Below the pieces are notes generated by a model, which saw only the letters and a list, made by a program, of their open reading frames with translations, had not been told where the DNA came from and made no database searches. A stretch of 60,000 nucleotides of DNA from Owenia fusiformis (taxonomy: Eukaryota; Annelida; Polychaeta; Sabellida; Oweniidae), in assembly GCA_903813345.2 (NCBI GenBank), contig CAIIXF020000006.1, positions 22,577,936 through 22,637,935 of the forward strand, given 5' to 3'. A program made the translations under genes and the position numbers. This document shows positions 37,901 to 47,900 of this stretch, piece after piece. Positions within the stretch are counted from its first letter, which is position 1. The number at the start of each line of letters is the position of its first letter.

Positions 37901-40900
37901 GTATTTCGGAGAAAATAATTCTAAGCAGATTAATCCTGGATGCAAAACTGAGAATTCATTATACATTACAGCTGTATCTCATATTACCTCCTGAATTTAT
38001 AAATACAACATCCCCACTGAATTTGACATACCGCCACCCCTTCTCCCCTTAATTAAGAAGATGTGTTTATCATGGACCAAAATTATACCTCCCAAGACAT
38101 CATCTTACCTTGTCTTACCTTGGGAGGATTATTATCTCAATAACAGTTGTCTTGTATCATTTTGTAACACATTGGGCACTCAATCGTAAATCTTTATTAT
38201 CCCACCGAACGAAGTTCGAGGGCGATATAGAGAAGCCGTCTGTTTGTCCATCTGTCCGTCCTTTCGTTCGTCTGTGTCCGGGCGATTTCAAAATGGCGGC
38301 CATTTTTCGTAAAAATATGTAATCTTTGATAACTCAAATACCAGTGAACGAATTTGGTTCAAATTTTATATGATGATGCTTAGGGACACAGTAGCTATGT
38401 TCAACAAAAATTTTTCAAGATGGCCGCTTAATTTCAAAATGGCGGCAATTTTTCGTAAAAAACATAATCTTTGATAACTCAAATACCAGTAAACAGATTT
38501 GGTTGAAATTTTATATGATTATGCCTAGGGACACAGTAGCTCTGTTCAAGAAATAATTTTCAAGATGGCGGCCAATTTTCGTAAAAAACGTAATCTTTGA
38601 TAACTCATATACCAGTGAACAGATTTGGTTCAAATTTCATATGATGATGCCTAGTTCACAATGGTATAAACTAACTTTGTGCCAAATTTCATGCTTCTAT
38701 CACAAAGTGCACAAACATTTCAACATTTACACTAGCTATAATAAGCATAATATGTTTTGTTCGGTGGGATTTGCTACTCCGTGGAGTTGCTGTTTTTCTA
38801 GTTCCATTTTGTATTTATATTTTCAGGATGAAAAGGTTCGCTGTCCAATGAGTGACAAAGTCCTTAAGATGAAAGATCTCATACCTGTAAACTTCACAAA
38901 AATAAATGATAGAGATGAAAAAACCTCTCTTATAGCAAAAAAGGTAAGTTCGAAAAACAATCACCAAAATGTTGAGGGACCACTGCATTTATCACATGCT
39001 CTGTAAAATTCCAGTAATCTGATTGGTTGATTACCGTGTGAGTTTTCCCGTCTCACACGGCCGTCTCACACGTTACTAGAGGCAACCAGTGATGATCAAT
39101 AGCAACGATGTGACGTCACTGATTATATCACTTCTAGCTAAGGAAAACAATATGACGTCATACTATTTCACAAACAAGTACGAATACAACGGTATGACGT
39201 CATATTGTTTCAAAGCGGAATCAAAAATTATAATAGTTACCAGAAGTACACGGGGTTCTGAACACAATCATAACTGACCAAATCAAAATGCTTCAAAATT
39301 CCTAGACATGTGATAAAATCGTCATCACACGTTTCAGCTTATGTGATACAGGAAATATTCCACTCGGGTAACAATGTATCACCACTCAAGCTTCGCTTTC
39401 GTGGATGATACAATATTACCTTTCGTGGAATATTTCCTGTATCACATGCTGAAACGTGTGATAACTGATAGTCTTAAATGTCAAACAATTAATTTTTAAG
39501 ATATAAGTTCTGTGAGAAATTATCTGAAATTGGTCCATTAACTATAACGATTCTTCCTATTTATGCACTGTCACCTATTGGTCTTCTGTCTAATAACATA
39601 TAAATCTACCTGTACTTTTATTCAGTCAACAACGAGTCTTTCAGATACACATGTCCAGTTACCACCAGCTGGTTATCATAGTGCCAATGATTCTTGTTTC
39701 TAGAGCAGATATGTCGCAATGCAGTCACAATTGATTTCTATTGTTCCTCAGACAGATACACATTTACAGATACTAATGATTATTGTTTTTAGGGCTTAAC
39801 ATGTGTATAGTCATTCTTGTTTCTAGAACTTAAAATAAGTCACCAGCGATTCTTGTTTCTAGGACAGATACGTGTGTGCAGTCACTAATGATGTCTTGGG
39901 TAATTCTACACCATGTGCAGTATTGAGAACATCAGGGTGTGTTGTTACTATGGATTGTGTGGAGAAACTGATAAAGAAGGACAACCCTATGTTAGACCCA
40001 ATAAATGGCAAGCCTCTCAGAGACAAAGATATCATTCCATTACAAAGGGTAATATAAGATTAATAGATCATATATTTATTCATTTAAGCCTGCACATTTT
40101 TGCAGTGATAACAGCCAAATCTGCACTCATCTATTGATGCATAACAGCGCATACATTGGTCACAAATGTACTTTTGTAACAGAGTTGCTTATTGGTATAT
40201 AAGAATCTATTTTTATTTGAAAAATTAAAATTATTGTTCATTTGGTTACTTTACATTGTATATACTTTCAACAATAAAAACAATGATGAACCTCACCACA
40301 AAAACTAAAACAGTGGTAGCCAATCAACAATTGACATGTAAAAAAACTAAAACAGTGGTAGCCAATCAACAATTGACATGTAAAAACTAAAACAGTGGTA
40401 GTCAATCAACAATTGACATGTAAAAAACTAAAACAGTGGTAGCCAATCAACAATTGACATGTAAAAAAAATAAAACAGTGGTAGCCAATCAACAATTGAC
40501 ACGTAAAAAAACTAAAACAGTGGTAGCCAATCGACAATTGACATGTAAAAAAACTAAAACAGTGGTAGCCAATCGACAATTGACATGTAAAATCAGTTGG
40601 TCTATTATTATCCTATAAACAAAGTCCAGGAAAATAGATCCCCACACATCCATTCATTCGTCCCTTCATACATCTGTCTGGGCAATAACTGGAAAACTAT
40701 TGGCTCAGTGTTGTTTATATTTTTATTAGCTCACATGGTGAGCTTTTGCAATCACTCACTTGTCCGTCTGTCTGTCCGTCCATCCGTGCGTCCGTCCGTC
40801 AACAATAGTGGCACCTTTTAAAACCTCTGTCGATAGGATTCCTGTTTTAAGTTATTTCTGTTCAACATCAATACAGAACACTCCCCTATGACTCCTGGTT

Positions 40901-42542
40901 GAAAAGCTCGCCTATTTTCAAAATGGCCACCATTTTTGTCTCGCGAAATTCACTTTTGACCCATTTCCTAGCTTACAAATAATTTCAGGTGTCCTACATT
41001 GTAAAAATCCATGTCAATGTAAAGAGTAGATATATGAAATAATTTTGTAACAAAAAATCAGCAAAAAATTATATCCATTTTTTTTATTTTCAGCCATTTT
41101 AGTTAACATTGATTTGTCCATCTGACTCACGAAATCCACTTTTCCATCAACAACAGTGGCACGTTTTAAAACCTCTGTCGATAGGATTCCTGTTTTAAGT
41201 TATTTCTGTTCAACATCAATACAGAAAACTCCCCTATGACTCCTTGTTCAAAAGCTCGCATATTTTCAAAATGGCTGCCATTTTTGTCTCGCGAAATTCA
41301 CTTTTGACCCATTTCCTAGCTTTACAAATAATTTCAAGTGTCCTACATTGTAAAAATCCATGTCAATGTAAAGAGTAGATGTATGAAATAATTTTGTTAC
41401 GAAAAATCAGCAAAAAATTATATCCATTTTTTTATTTTCGGCCATTTTAGATAACATTGATTTGTCCATTCCGTCTCGCAAAATCCACTTTTGGACCATT
41501 TGCCTTAAACCCTTTGTCGATAGGATTCCCGTTTTAAGTTAATTTTGTTCAACATCAATACTAAAAACTCTCCTATGACTCTTGGTTCAAAAGCTCGCCT
41601 ATTTTCAAAATGGTCGTCATTCTTGTCTCGCGAAATTCACTTTTGGCCCATTTCCAAGCTTTACAAATAATTTCAGCTGTCCTGTATTGTAAAAAGCCAT
41701 GTCACAGTTGTCACTGTAGAGTAGTTGTATGAAATGATTTTGTTACAAAAAATCGGCAAAATATTATATCCATTTTTTATTTTCAGCCATTTTAGTTAAC
41801 ATTGATTTGTCCATCTGTCTCGCGAAATCCTCTTTTGGACCATTTGCTTAAAACCTCTGTCGATAGGATTCCAGTTTCAAGTTATTTTTGTTCAACATCA
41901 ATTCAAAAAACTCCCCTATGACTCCTGGTTCAAATGGTTGCCTATTTTCAAAATGGTCGCCATTTTTGTCTCGCGAAATTCAATTTTGGCCCATTTCCTA
42001 GCTTTACAAATAATTTCAGGTGTCCTGCATTGCAAAAAGCCATGTCACTGTAAAGAGTAATTGTATGAAATAATTTTGTTAATTGGCAAAAAATCATATC
42101 CATTTTTTTTCAGCCATTTTACTTAACATCGATTTGTCTATCTGTCTCTCAGTCAGTCCAAAATAGTGGCAAGTAGCTTGAAATAATTTTGTTACAAAAA
42201 ATCAGCAAAGAATTATATCCGTTTTTTTTAATTTTCTGTCATTGTAGCCATCATTCACTTTTGAGCAACACCATGTGAGCCAAGTACCCACGGTACTAAT
42301 TTTTATTTTATTGCATTCGTCCTCTGTGAGAAAAAGCTCAAAAGTTCATTTTGTCTGACTCTGATTAGATGATTGATGGGATTTGCTATACCTTGGCATT
42401 GCCATTATCTAGTTGTCTATTATTCTTTTCTGATTCCTCTTTCTTACTCAATTTATCCTTTATATTCCAGGGAGCAACTGGATTCTCAGGAGCAGGAATC
42501 ACTCTGGAAGGAAAGGTAGATGGACCTGGACTGATGTCATAA
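34981..42542 (+). CDS. NOSIP: Nitric oxide synthase-interacting protein, U-box/RING-like E3 ligase
   Basis: Seven coding exons, all phase-consistent: 34981-35156, 36183-36294, 36450-36558, 37193-37311, 38827-38943, 39863-40048, 42471-42542 (stop TAA). This gives 296 residues, close to the ~300 usual for the family. The N-terminus MTRHGKNSTAGSVYTYHERK and the following DCCSLTLQPCKDPVVT / GYLFDKEAILEYILHQKKE are the split U-box of NOSIP. The middle is charged and probably helical (residues ~85-130). The second half (VRCPMSDKVLKMKDLIPVNF, YVCAVTNDVLGNSTPCAVL, MDCVEKLIKKD, GKPLRDKDIIPLQR) is the C-terminal U-box-like domain. The C-terminus GATGFSGAGITLEGK is typical of the family. NOSIP is known as an E3 ubiquitin ligase that binds NO synthases. 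The ATG lies inside an exon beginning at 34912 after a TTTCAG acceptor, so a noncoding upstream exon is expected. The gene is divergent from XPR1. Confidence 0.97.
35842..36017. mobile_element. AATCCGAA-type dispersed element in NOSIP intron 1
   Basis: ACAGTAAATCTGTCTAATCC opens it and TTCAGATATACAGGTTTCACT closes it as an imperfect inverted end. The interior has CCAGCCAAAATCGTTCG, which recurs at 4391-4408. Related to the ACAGTAAAACC elements. Confidence 0.55.
36029..36115. repeat. ~87-bp MITE
   Basis: AAGGGGAGGCATCAAAAGTTC (36031) is mirrored by GAACTTTTGATGCCTCCCCT, with a ~40-base centre. It lies in NOSIP intron 1, 68 bases upstream of exon 2. Confidence 0.75.
38200..38801 (+). mobile_element. 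Non-autonomous Helitron-like element, NOSIP intron 4
   Basis: It starts A|TCCCACCGAACGAAGTTCG and contains CCATCTGTCCGTCC. Three ~120-bp tandem blocks follow, each with AAAATGGCGGC and TTTTCGTAAAAA. It ends with hairpin ACTCCGTGGAGT then TGCTGTTTTTCTAG|T. Its end lies 25 nt before the exon 5 acceptor. Sense with NOSIP. Confidence 0.8.
39325..39461. repeat. 137-bp inverted repeat in NOSIP intron 5
   Basis: TCACACGTTTCAGCTTATGT then GATACAGGAAATATTCCAC mirrors GTGGAATATTTCCTGTATC and ACATGCTGAAACGTGTGA. CRE-like TGACGTCA words occur nearby (39111, 39153 and 39194 regions). Confidence 0.75.
40298..40592. repeat. 40-42 bp tandem repeat, 7 copies
   Basis: CAGTGGTAGCCAATCAACAA recurs at 40311, 40352, 40392, 40434, 40476, 40518 and ~40559, separated by TTGACATGTAAAAAAACTAAAA. 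NOSIP intron 6. Confidence 0.95.
40729..42300 (+). mobile_element. Helitron-like repeat with four ~345-bp internal units
   Basis: It opens AGCTCACATGGTGAGC, then a TGTCCGTCTGTCTGTCCGTC tract. CTCTGTCGATAGGATTCC recurs near 40824, 41174, 41513 and 41853, each followed by ATTTTCAAAATGG and GTCTCGCGAAATTCA. It closes with CACCATGTGAGC and a GTACCCACGGTAC hairpin followed by TAAT. The hairpin + CTAA|T end is Helitron-like; the 5' end is less clear. Sense with NOSIP, intron 6. Confidence 0.65.
42375..42412 (+). mobile_element. Helitron 3'-end fragment before NOSIP exon 7
   Basis: GGGATTTGCTATACCTTGGC then ATTGCCATTATCTAG|T aligns with the 3' end of the copies at 38801 and 22419. It ends 58 nt before the exon 7 acceptor. 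The hairpin is decayed. Confidence 0.65.
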
Positions 42543-43317
42543 TAGACTTTATGTTGTCACAATTTGAAAAATACTTTTGGTCGAGTTAGCAATGACTTTA
42601 TAATGTCATGTGTAGCCAGAATTCAGACAATCTCTGTGTGATATAGTTTTGGACTAAATGATGTCACAAAAGTGTATACTATACTACTATATAACAGAAT
42701 GTTATTTGAAATGTGATATTGAGCAGTTACAAGGACACAAATCTAAGGTTTTAACTCAAACATGAACAATGATATACCATCCTTTTGTTCACATTTTGAA
42801 AAATTCTTGTGGGGTTCACCATTTCAGCCCAAAAGCACTTCAATGAGCCCCCCCCTCTGCTATCTCTACAGGCCTGATCCTATATGGTCATACTGTCTTT
42901 GTTTTAAGTTCTGTTTTCCATATTGTATATTTTAGTCATAGGGCAATAGAAAGAGGGCACTGTATGTTCAATCTAAGCAAAAATCAACTTTCCATGAAGC
43001 AGACCAACTGCCCAATCAGGCTACAGATGTATGTACAGGGATTGTATTGTTATCCGACTGGTGCAACATAACTGTCCAATAAGATTTACAGATTTATAAC
43101 TTGTTTTATGTATTCAGATTGCATGTATCAAAAACTGTATTTAATTGGCAGACACATTGCTGCAAAAATAAAACAGATGAATTTTATTTTATTTTTATTG
43201 TACAAAAATAAACTATGTGTACATTGTATAGGCATTTTTCTTTGTTGATACATTATTTTCATATGATATCCATTGTATACAGTATTTGGCAGTTAAATAT
43301 CTTTCTATGCCTCTATT
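42543..43317. other. NOSIP 3' flank
   Basis: AATAAA words near 43167 and 43206 are candidate NOSIP polyadenylation signals; AT-rich, no other gene seen. The convergent OGFR-like gene ends at 44998. Confidence 0.4.
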
Positions 43318-44123
43318 ATCACCCTATGCAGACAAATATTGGGTGCGGAGCAAATGAGCGGAGGGTGCGGAGCTAACGGTCATTTTTGAATTTAAATTTG
43401 GGATATTTCTGAAACTAAGCCGTTTTGGGACTTCAAATATACCATGATATGTGTATTTGACACCAAATGTCAATACAATTGTGAAAATAGTAGCGCAATG
43501 TGCCTTAAACCTTTCCCAGACCTATATATTTTGAAATTATCCTTTTAATACTGAGTCCGCAGCATTCATAAAAAATGGTGTTCAAGGTACACTATCTATA
43601 CAAATTATTTTTGCATCTTGGAAGCCAGACAGTATCTGTGTGATTTTAAAAAATTTGGAAATGTTTTTCAGATATGAGCCCCCTCTAAATATTGGGTGCG
43701 GAGGAGCTCCATAAACGTACCTCCGCACCCAATATTTAGAGGGGGCTCATATCTGAAGAACATTTCCGAATTTTTATAAAATCACACAGATACTGCCTGG
43801 CTTCCAAGATGCAAAAATAATTTGCATGGGTAGTGTATCTTGAACACCATTTTTTATGAATGCTGGGGACGGAGTATTAAAAGGATAGTCTCAAAATATA
43901 TAGGTCTGGGAAATGTTAAAGGCATACTGGGTCGCTATAAAATGAATTGCACTACTATTTTCACAATTTTATTGATATTTGGTGTCAAATACACATATCT
44001 TGGTATATTTGAAGTCCCAAAACGGCTTAGTTTCAGAAATATCCCAATTTTAAATTCAAAAATGACCGTTAGCTCCGCACCCTCCGCTCATTTGCGCCGC
44101 AGGCTCTGTCTGCATAGGGTGAT
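43318..44123. mobile_element. ~800-bp near-perfect palindrome between convergent genes
   Basis: The left arm (43318-43704) begins ATCACCCTATGCAGAC and the right arm (43720-44123) ends GTCTGCATAGGGTGAT, with a 15-base centre. The arms stay closely complementary throughout (for example GAGCGGAGGGTGCGGAGCTA). A 98-codon plus frame across the right arm is a by-product. Probably a foldback MITE. Confidence 0.85.
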
Positions 44124-44997
44124 TATACACTCATAAGATTTATTAGTACAATATTTTCAACACATTTAGCTTTATTATGTGGCCCATTCTTTAAAATAAC
44201 TTTCAAAATAATGGGCTTTTCTATTTCTATTTTTTGTGTACATACAGTATTTAGCCAGGTAACTTCTCTTTATAAGAGCAGAAATAAATAATCAGTTTTT
44301 GCATTTTAAAAAACACAAATGTGTCACACAAAAGGCTAAAATACAAAGCAATAAAAAGCATCAACCAGAATTTCACCATAAAATCATTATATTGTCTTGT
44401 TCAAGTGATTAGTATTTTCATATATCGATTTTCATTAAAAATTATAATTAATAGGAAGGCACTATTCATGTTCCTTAAAGCAAGTATATGTTCAGAGATT
44501 TGAAAGGTAAGGAATCATAATTCAATTCTATGCTAACCCTAATTCTAGTACAGGCTTAATTCAAAATGACAAGATATGAAGAGTTATATTACCATGTAGT
44601 AAAGGGTTATCCTCTACCATATAGCATAGGGTTATCCTCTACCCCAGTTCTTAAGTTGCACTATGTAATATTAAGCCATTCCTTATTGATGTGTTTTTAA
44701 GGAGTTAACCATATGCATCTGTATAAAATCTTTTAGTCACATACTATAATGTTGTAAAACTATGCCTCAATTAAATCTTCCATGTTTCTTTGTCCAAATC
44801 TTAAACCTTCAATCTATTCTTTTCCTCAGATTTTATTTATTCGCAACTGACTAAATTTTCACTATATTTCCTTGCCTTTAATTTATTCCATGTAATTTAA
44901 TCTTGCCTCAAACTTAAGTCTCAATATTAATCCTCAATATATTTCGTGGCCTCAAATTTTATCTGTGCCTCAAACTGTACCTTTGATATCATCAAAT
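44124..44997. other. OGFR-like 3' flank
   Basis: AT-rich with no coding signal that I trust. On the minus strand, AATAAA occurs overlapping the OGFR-like stop and again near 44835; either may serve as its polyadenylation signal. Confidence 0.4.
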
Positions 44998-47900
44998 TTA
45001 TTCTTCCACATATTTTTTAACGAATTGTTTCAGTATTTGTCTGTGTTCCTTATTCTTTATTGTTTCAAGCCAGAAGTGGAGACAACTATCAATGGTATTA
45101 TCTAAAGTCTGTTCAATTAGAGCCTCGTGGAGAATAAACTTCACAAATGGCATTTTTAAATCTTCAAAACCCAGTTCTCCGAGAGATTTTAGTATTCGAG
45201 TAATTCTGAGATAATTGTGTGTAGATCTGAAAATAGAAAGTACATGATACAGAACTGATGAAAAGGCTACAACCTTACTGTTGTTTCTATATTTCTGATT
45301 CATTCCCATGATATACCTGCACCTTATTGAATAATATTCTGAAGTAATTTTCTGAGTTAATATAAAGGTCCATGTGCAGTATGGCAAGTGATTTTAGACA
45401 GTCATATCTTTCACCATGAGTACTTTCTGGGCATAAATCGAGTGGTTTTTATTAAAATATGGGCTTATTAGCCTTTTGCAGATTACTGACATAGACATAA
45501 TATGTTTTCTTTCGAGTGAAGTGCCCATGATGATAAAAATATCAATCAATATTCAATCAATATGTGTTAAATTTTTAGATTTTTTTATGACTGGTTCAAA
45601 AAGTTCTCCATATCGATACCACTCCTTTCCAAATTTCAAGCTCACTTGTTCATTTTGTACATTGTTCTTTATAATGTTAAACTATAAATGTATTATTCCA
45701 GTGGTTTACCCTTTCTTGTCATTGAATTTGTATTAAAAGTTCATGTATATATACTGAGACTCACAATTCACTCCCTCAAACTCACAGGAGATATTATACT
45801 GAATATACTGTTACTGTACCTATTTAAATTTTGAAATCTCAACTCCCAGTTGTCATGTCTCTCTATTCTTCCATCCGTTGTCTCTGTTTCATCAATGAGT
45901 TTCATTCCATAGAAATGTAGCATCATTTTGTAGGCCTTTAACACTCTACCATGGGTATTTGGATCTCTCTTGATTGCCTAAAATATGCAATGATTATTTA
46001 GTATGCTTCAATGAACAGGAACTGTATCTAAGAATGATTGTAATTGTGTGTTTGGAATCGAAGAAATAAAAAAAATGTACCATGGTATCTACTGTATGTC
46101 ATTGTCATAATAGACTGCGACTATTTCTATCATGTTATCAATTTAATGAAAATTTCTTAACATGTAGAAAAATGATGTGATTCAATTAGAGATTCATCAC
46201 TAGATCACCTTATAAATAGTGCTTGCTTCAAGGACAACTGAAATAGCTTTTCTCAACTTGCAGCTACAAAAATGCGGTTTTCTCCATTGTAAGCCCAAAG
46301 TAGACTTCTTGCGATAGCCATTATAAAATAAATGTAAGATAACTGCTAACGGTCATAGATAACGAAATAAAACTAACTGATCAATCAAATTGGCCCCCAC
46401 ATGATTAGTAACGCCATGTACAAAATATAGCTTTGGTTTATTGGTTCCTTAGTAATCACAACCTCATGGCAACCATGGGAGTGTTGTGTTAACAAATAAC
46501 AAGAACAGACAAGACTTTACGGGCAAGATTTTAAGACGGAAAATCCAAAATGGCTGCCTTGACATTTACCCAGAATGCCCAAAAACTAATCAGATCTAGA
46601 TTTTCATACTGAGAATCATCCCTGAAAATTTGAAATTGATCTACCAAACAGTTCACCTGAAAATGCGTAGACAAGACTTTACAGACAAGATTTAAGGACG
46701 GAAAATCCAAAATGGCTGCCTTGACATTTACCCAGAATGCCCAAAAACTAATCAGATCTAGATTTTCATACCAAGAATCATCCCTGAAAATTTGAAATTG
46801 ATCTACCAAACGGTTCACCTGGAAACGCGTAGACAAGACTTTACAGACAAGATTTTAGGATGGAAAAATCCAAAATGGCCAACAATAAAAAAGTGATTAT
46901 GAGTTTTTGCTGATTTCTTTTTACAAAACTATCACATATAACTACTGTTAACAATAACATAGGCTTTTACAACAAAGCACACCTGAAATTATTTATAAAG
47001 CTACTAAATAGTTAAAGTATGAAAACTGAAAAACACCATTCAATATGATACAAAGTATTATCGTGCGCTAACTTTTCTTAAAACATTCAAAATGGCTGAC
47101 ATGACTGAGCTAACAGGTCCAAAACCTAATCAGATCTAGAATGAAGTGAGCTGAACAAGATGTTAAAGTTTTAAAAGCAACTGTGAAGCCGTTTTTCTTA
47201 AAGTTTGCAGACAAGGATTTTAGCATTTGACTTCAAAATGGCCGACAGGAAGTAGGTATCGAGTTAATTTTTTTTCATCCACATCTGTATGCACTCATAA
47301 GTTATCCTTGAAAATTTGAAGGTGATATCTGTAGCGGTTTTGGAGAAAACTCCCGGATGTACGGATGGACGGATGGACGGATGGACGGACGGAAGGACGG
47401 ACAGACGGAAGGACGGACAGACAGTCGGACGCGCCTAGGCCGACAATATGGCCCCACACTATGTGGTGGGGACATAACAAAACATTTTGGCATTATGACG
47501 TCATGATCTAATGGACCAAAACTGGCCACGTGGGGGCCAGTGAGAGATCACGTGGGGGCCAATAACGTCACAGCCAATTCGAATATTGCTTATTTAAGCA
47601 GCTAATAACGACCGTTAGAGTGAAATAATTTTCACACTTCTGATGAGAAAACATGTCCAAATACATTTATCAAAAAATCATATTGATTCCTTTAGGTTAA
47701 AAATACCATTTCATTCTCCTTTAAAAATTTTCTGTTTGAGTAACTGGATGAGTCACAAAGAGTAAACCTTCAAATAAATCATCAAAGCCTACCTCTGCCT
47801 CAAACTTTTGAAGTTCTTGAGCCTCCCAGTTCATTCCCCTCTCTCTGATGGGGAACAACCTGAAAAGTAACAACTATACATTAAAATTGTTCACTATTCA

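Noticed and set aside
43840-44136. 98-codon plus-strand frame
   Set aside because: It lies within one arm of the palindrome, and the mirrored arm does not preserve it.
47295-47529. Minus-strand VRPSVRPSVRPS frames (also near 40760 and 38250)
   Set aside because: This is translation of CCGTCCGTC tracts in Helitron-like repeats, a common false gene signal.
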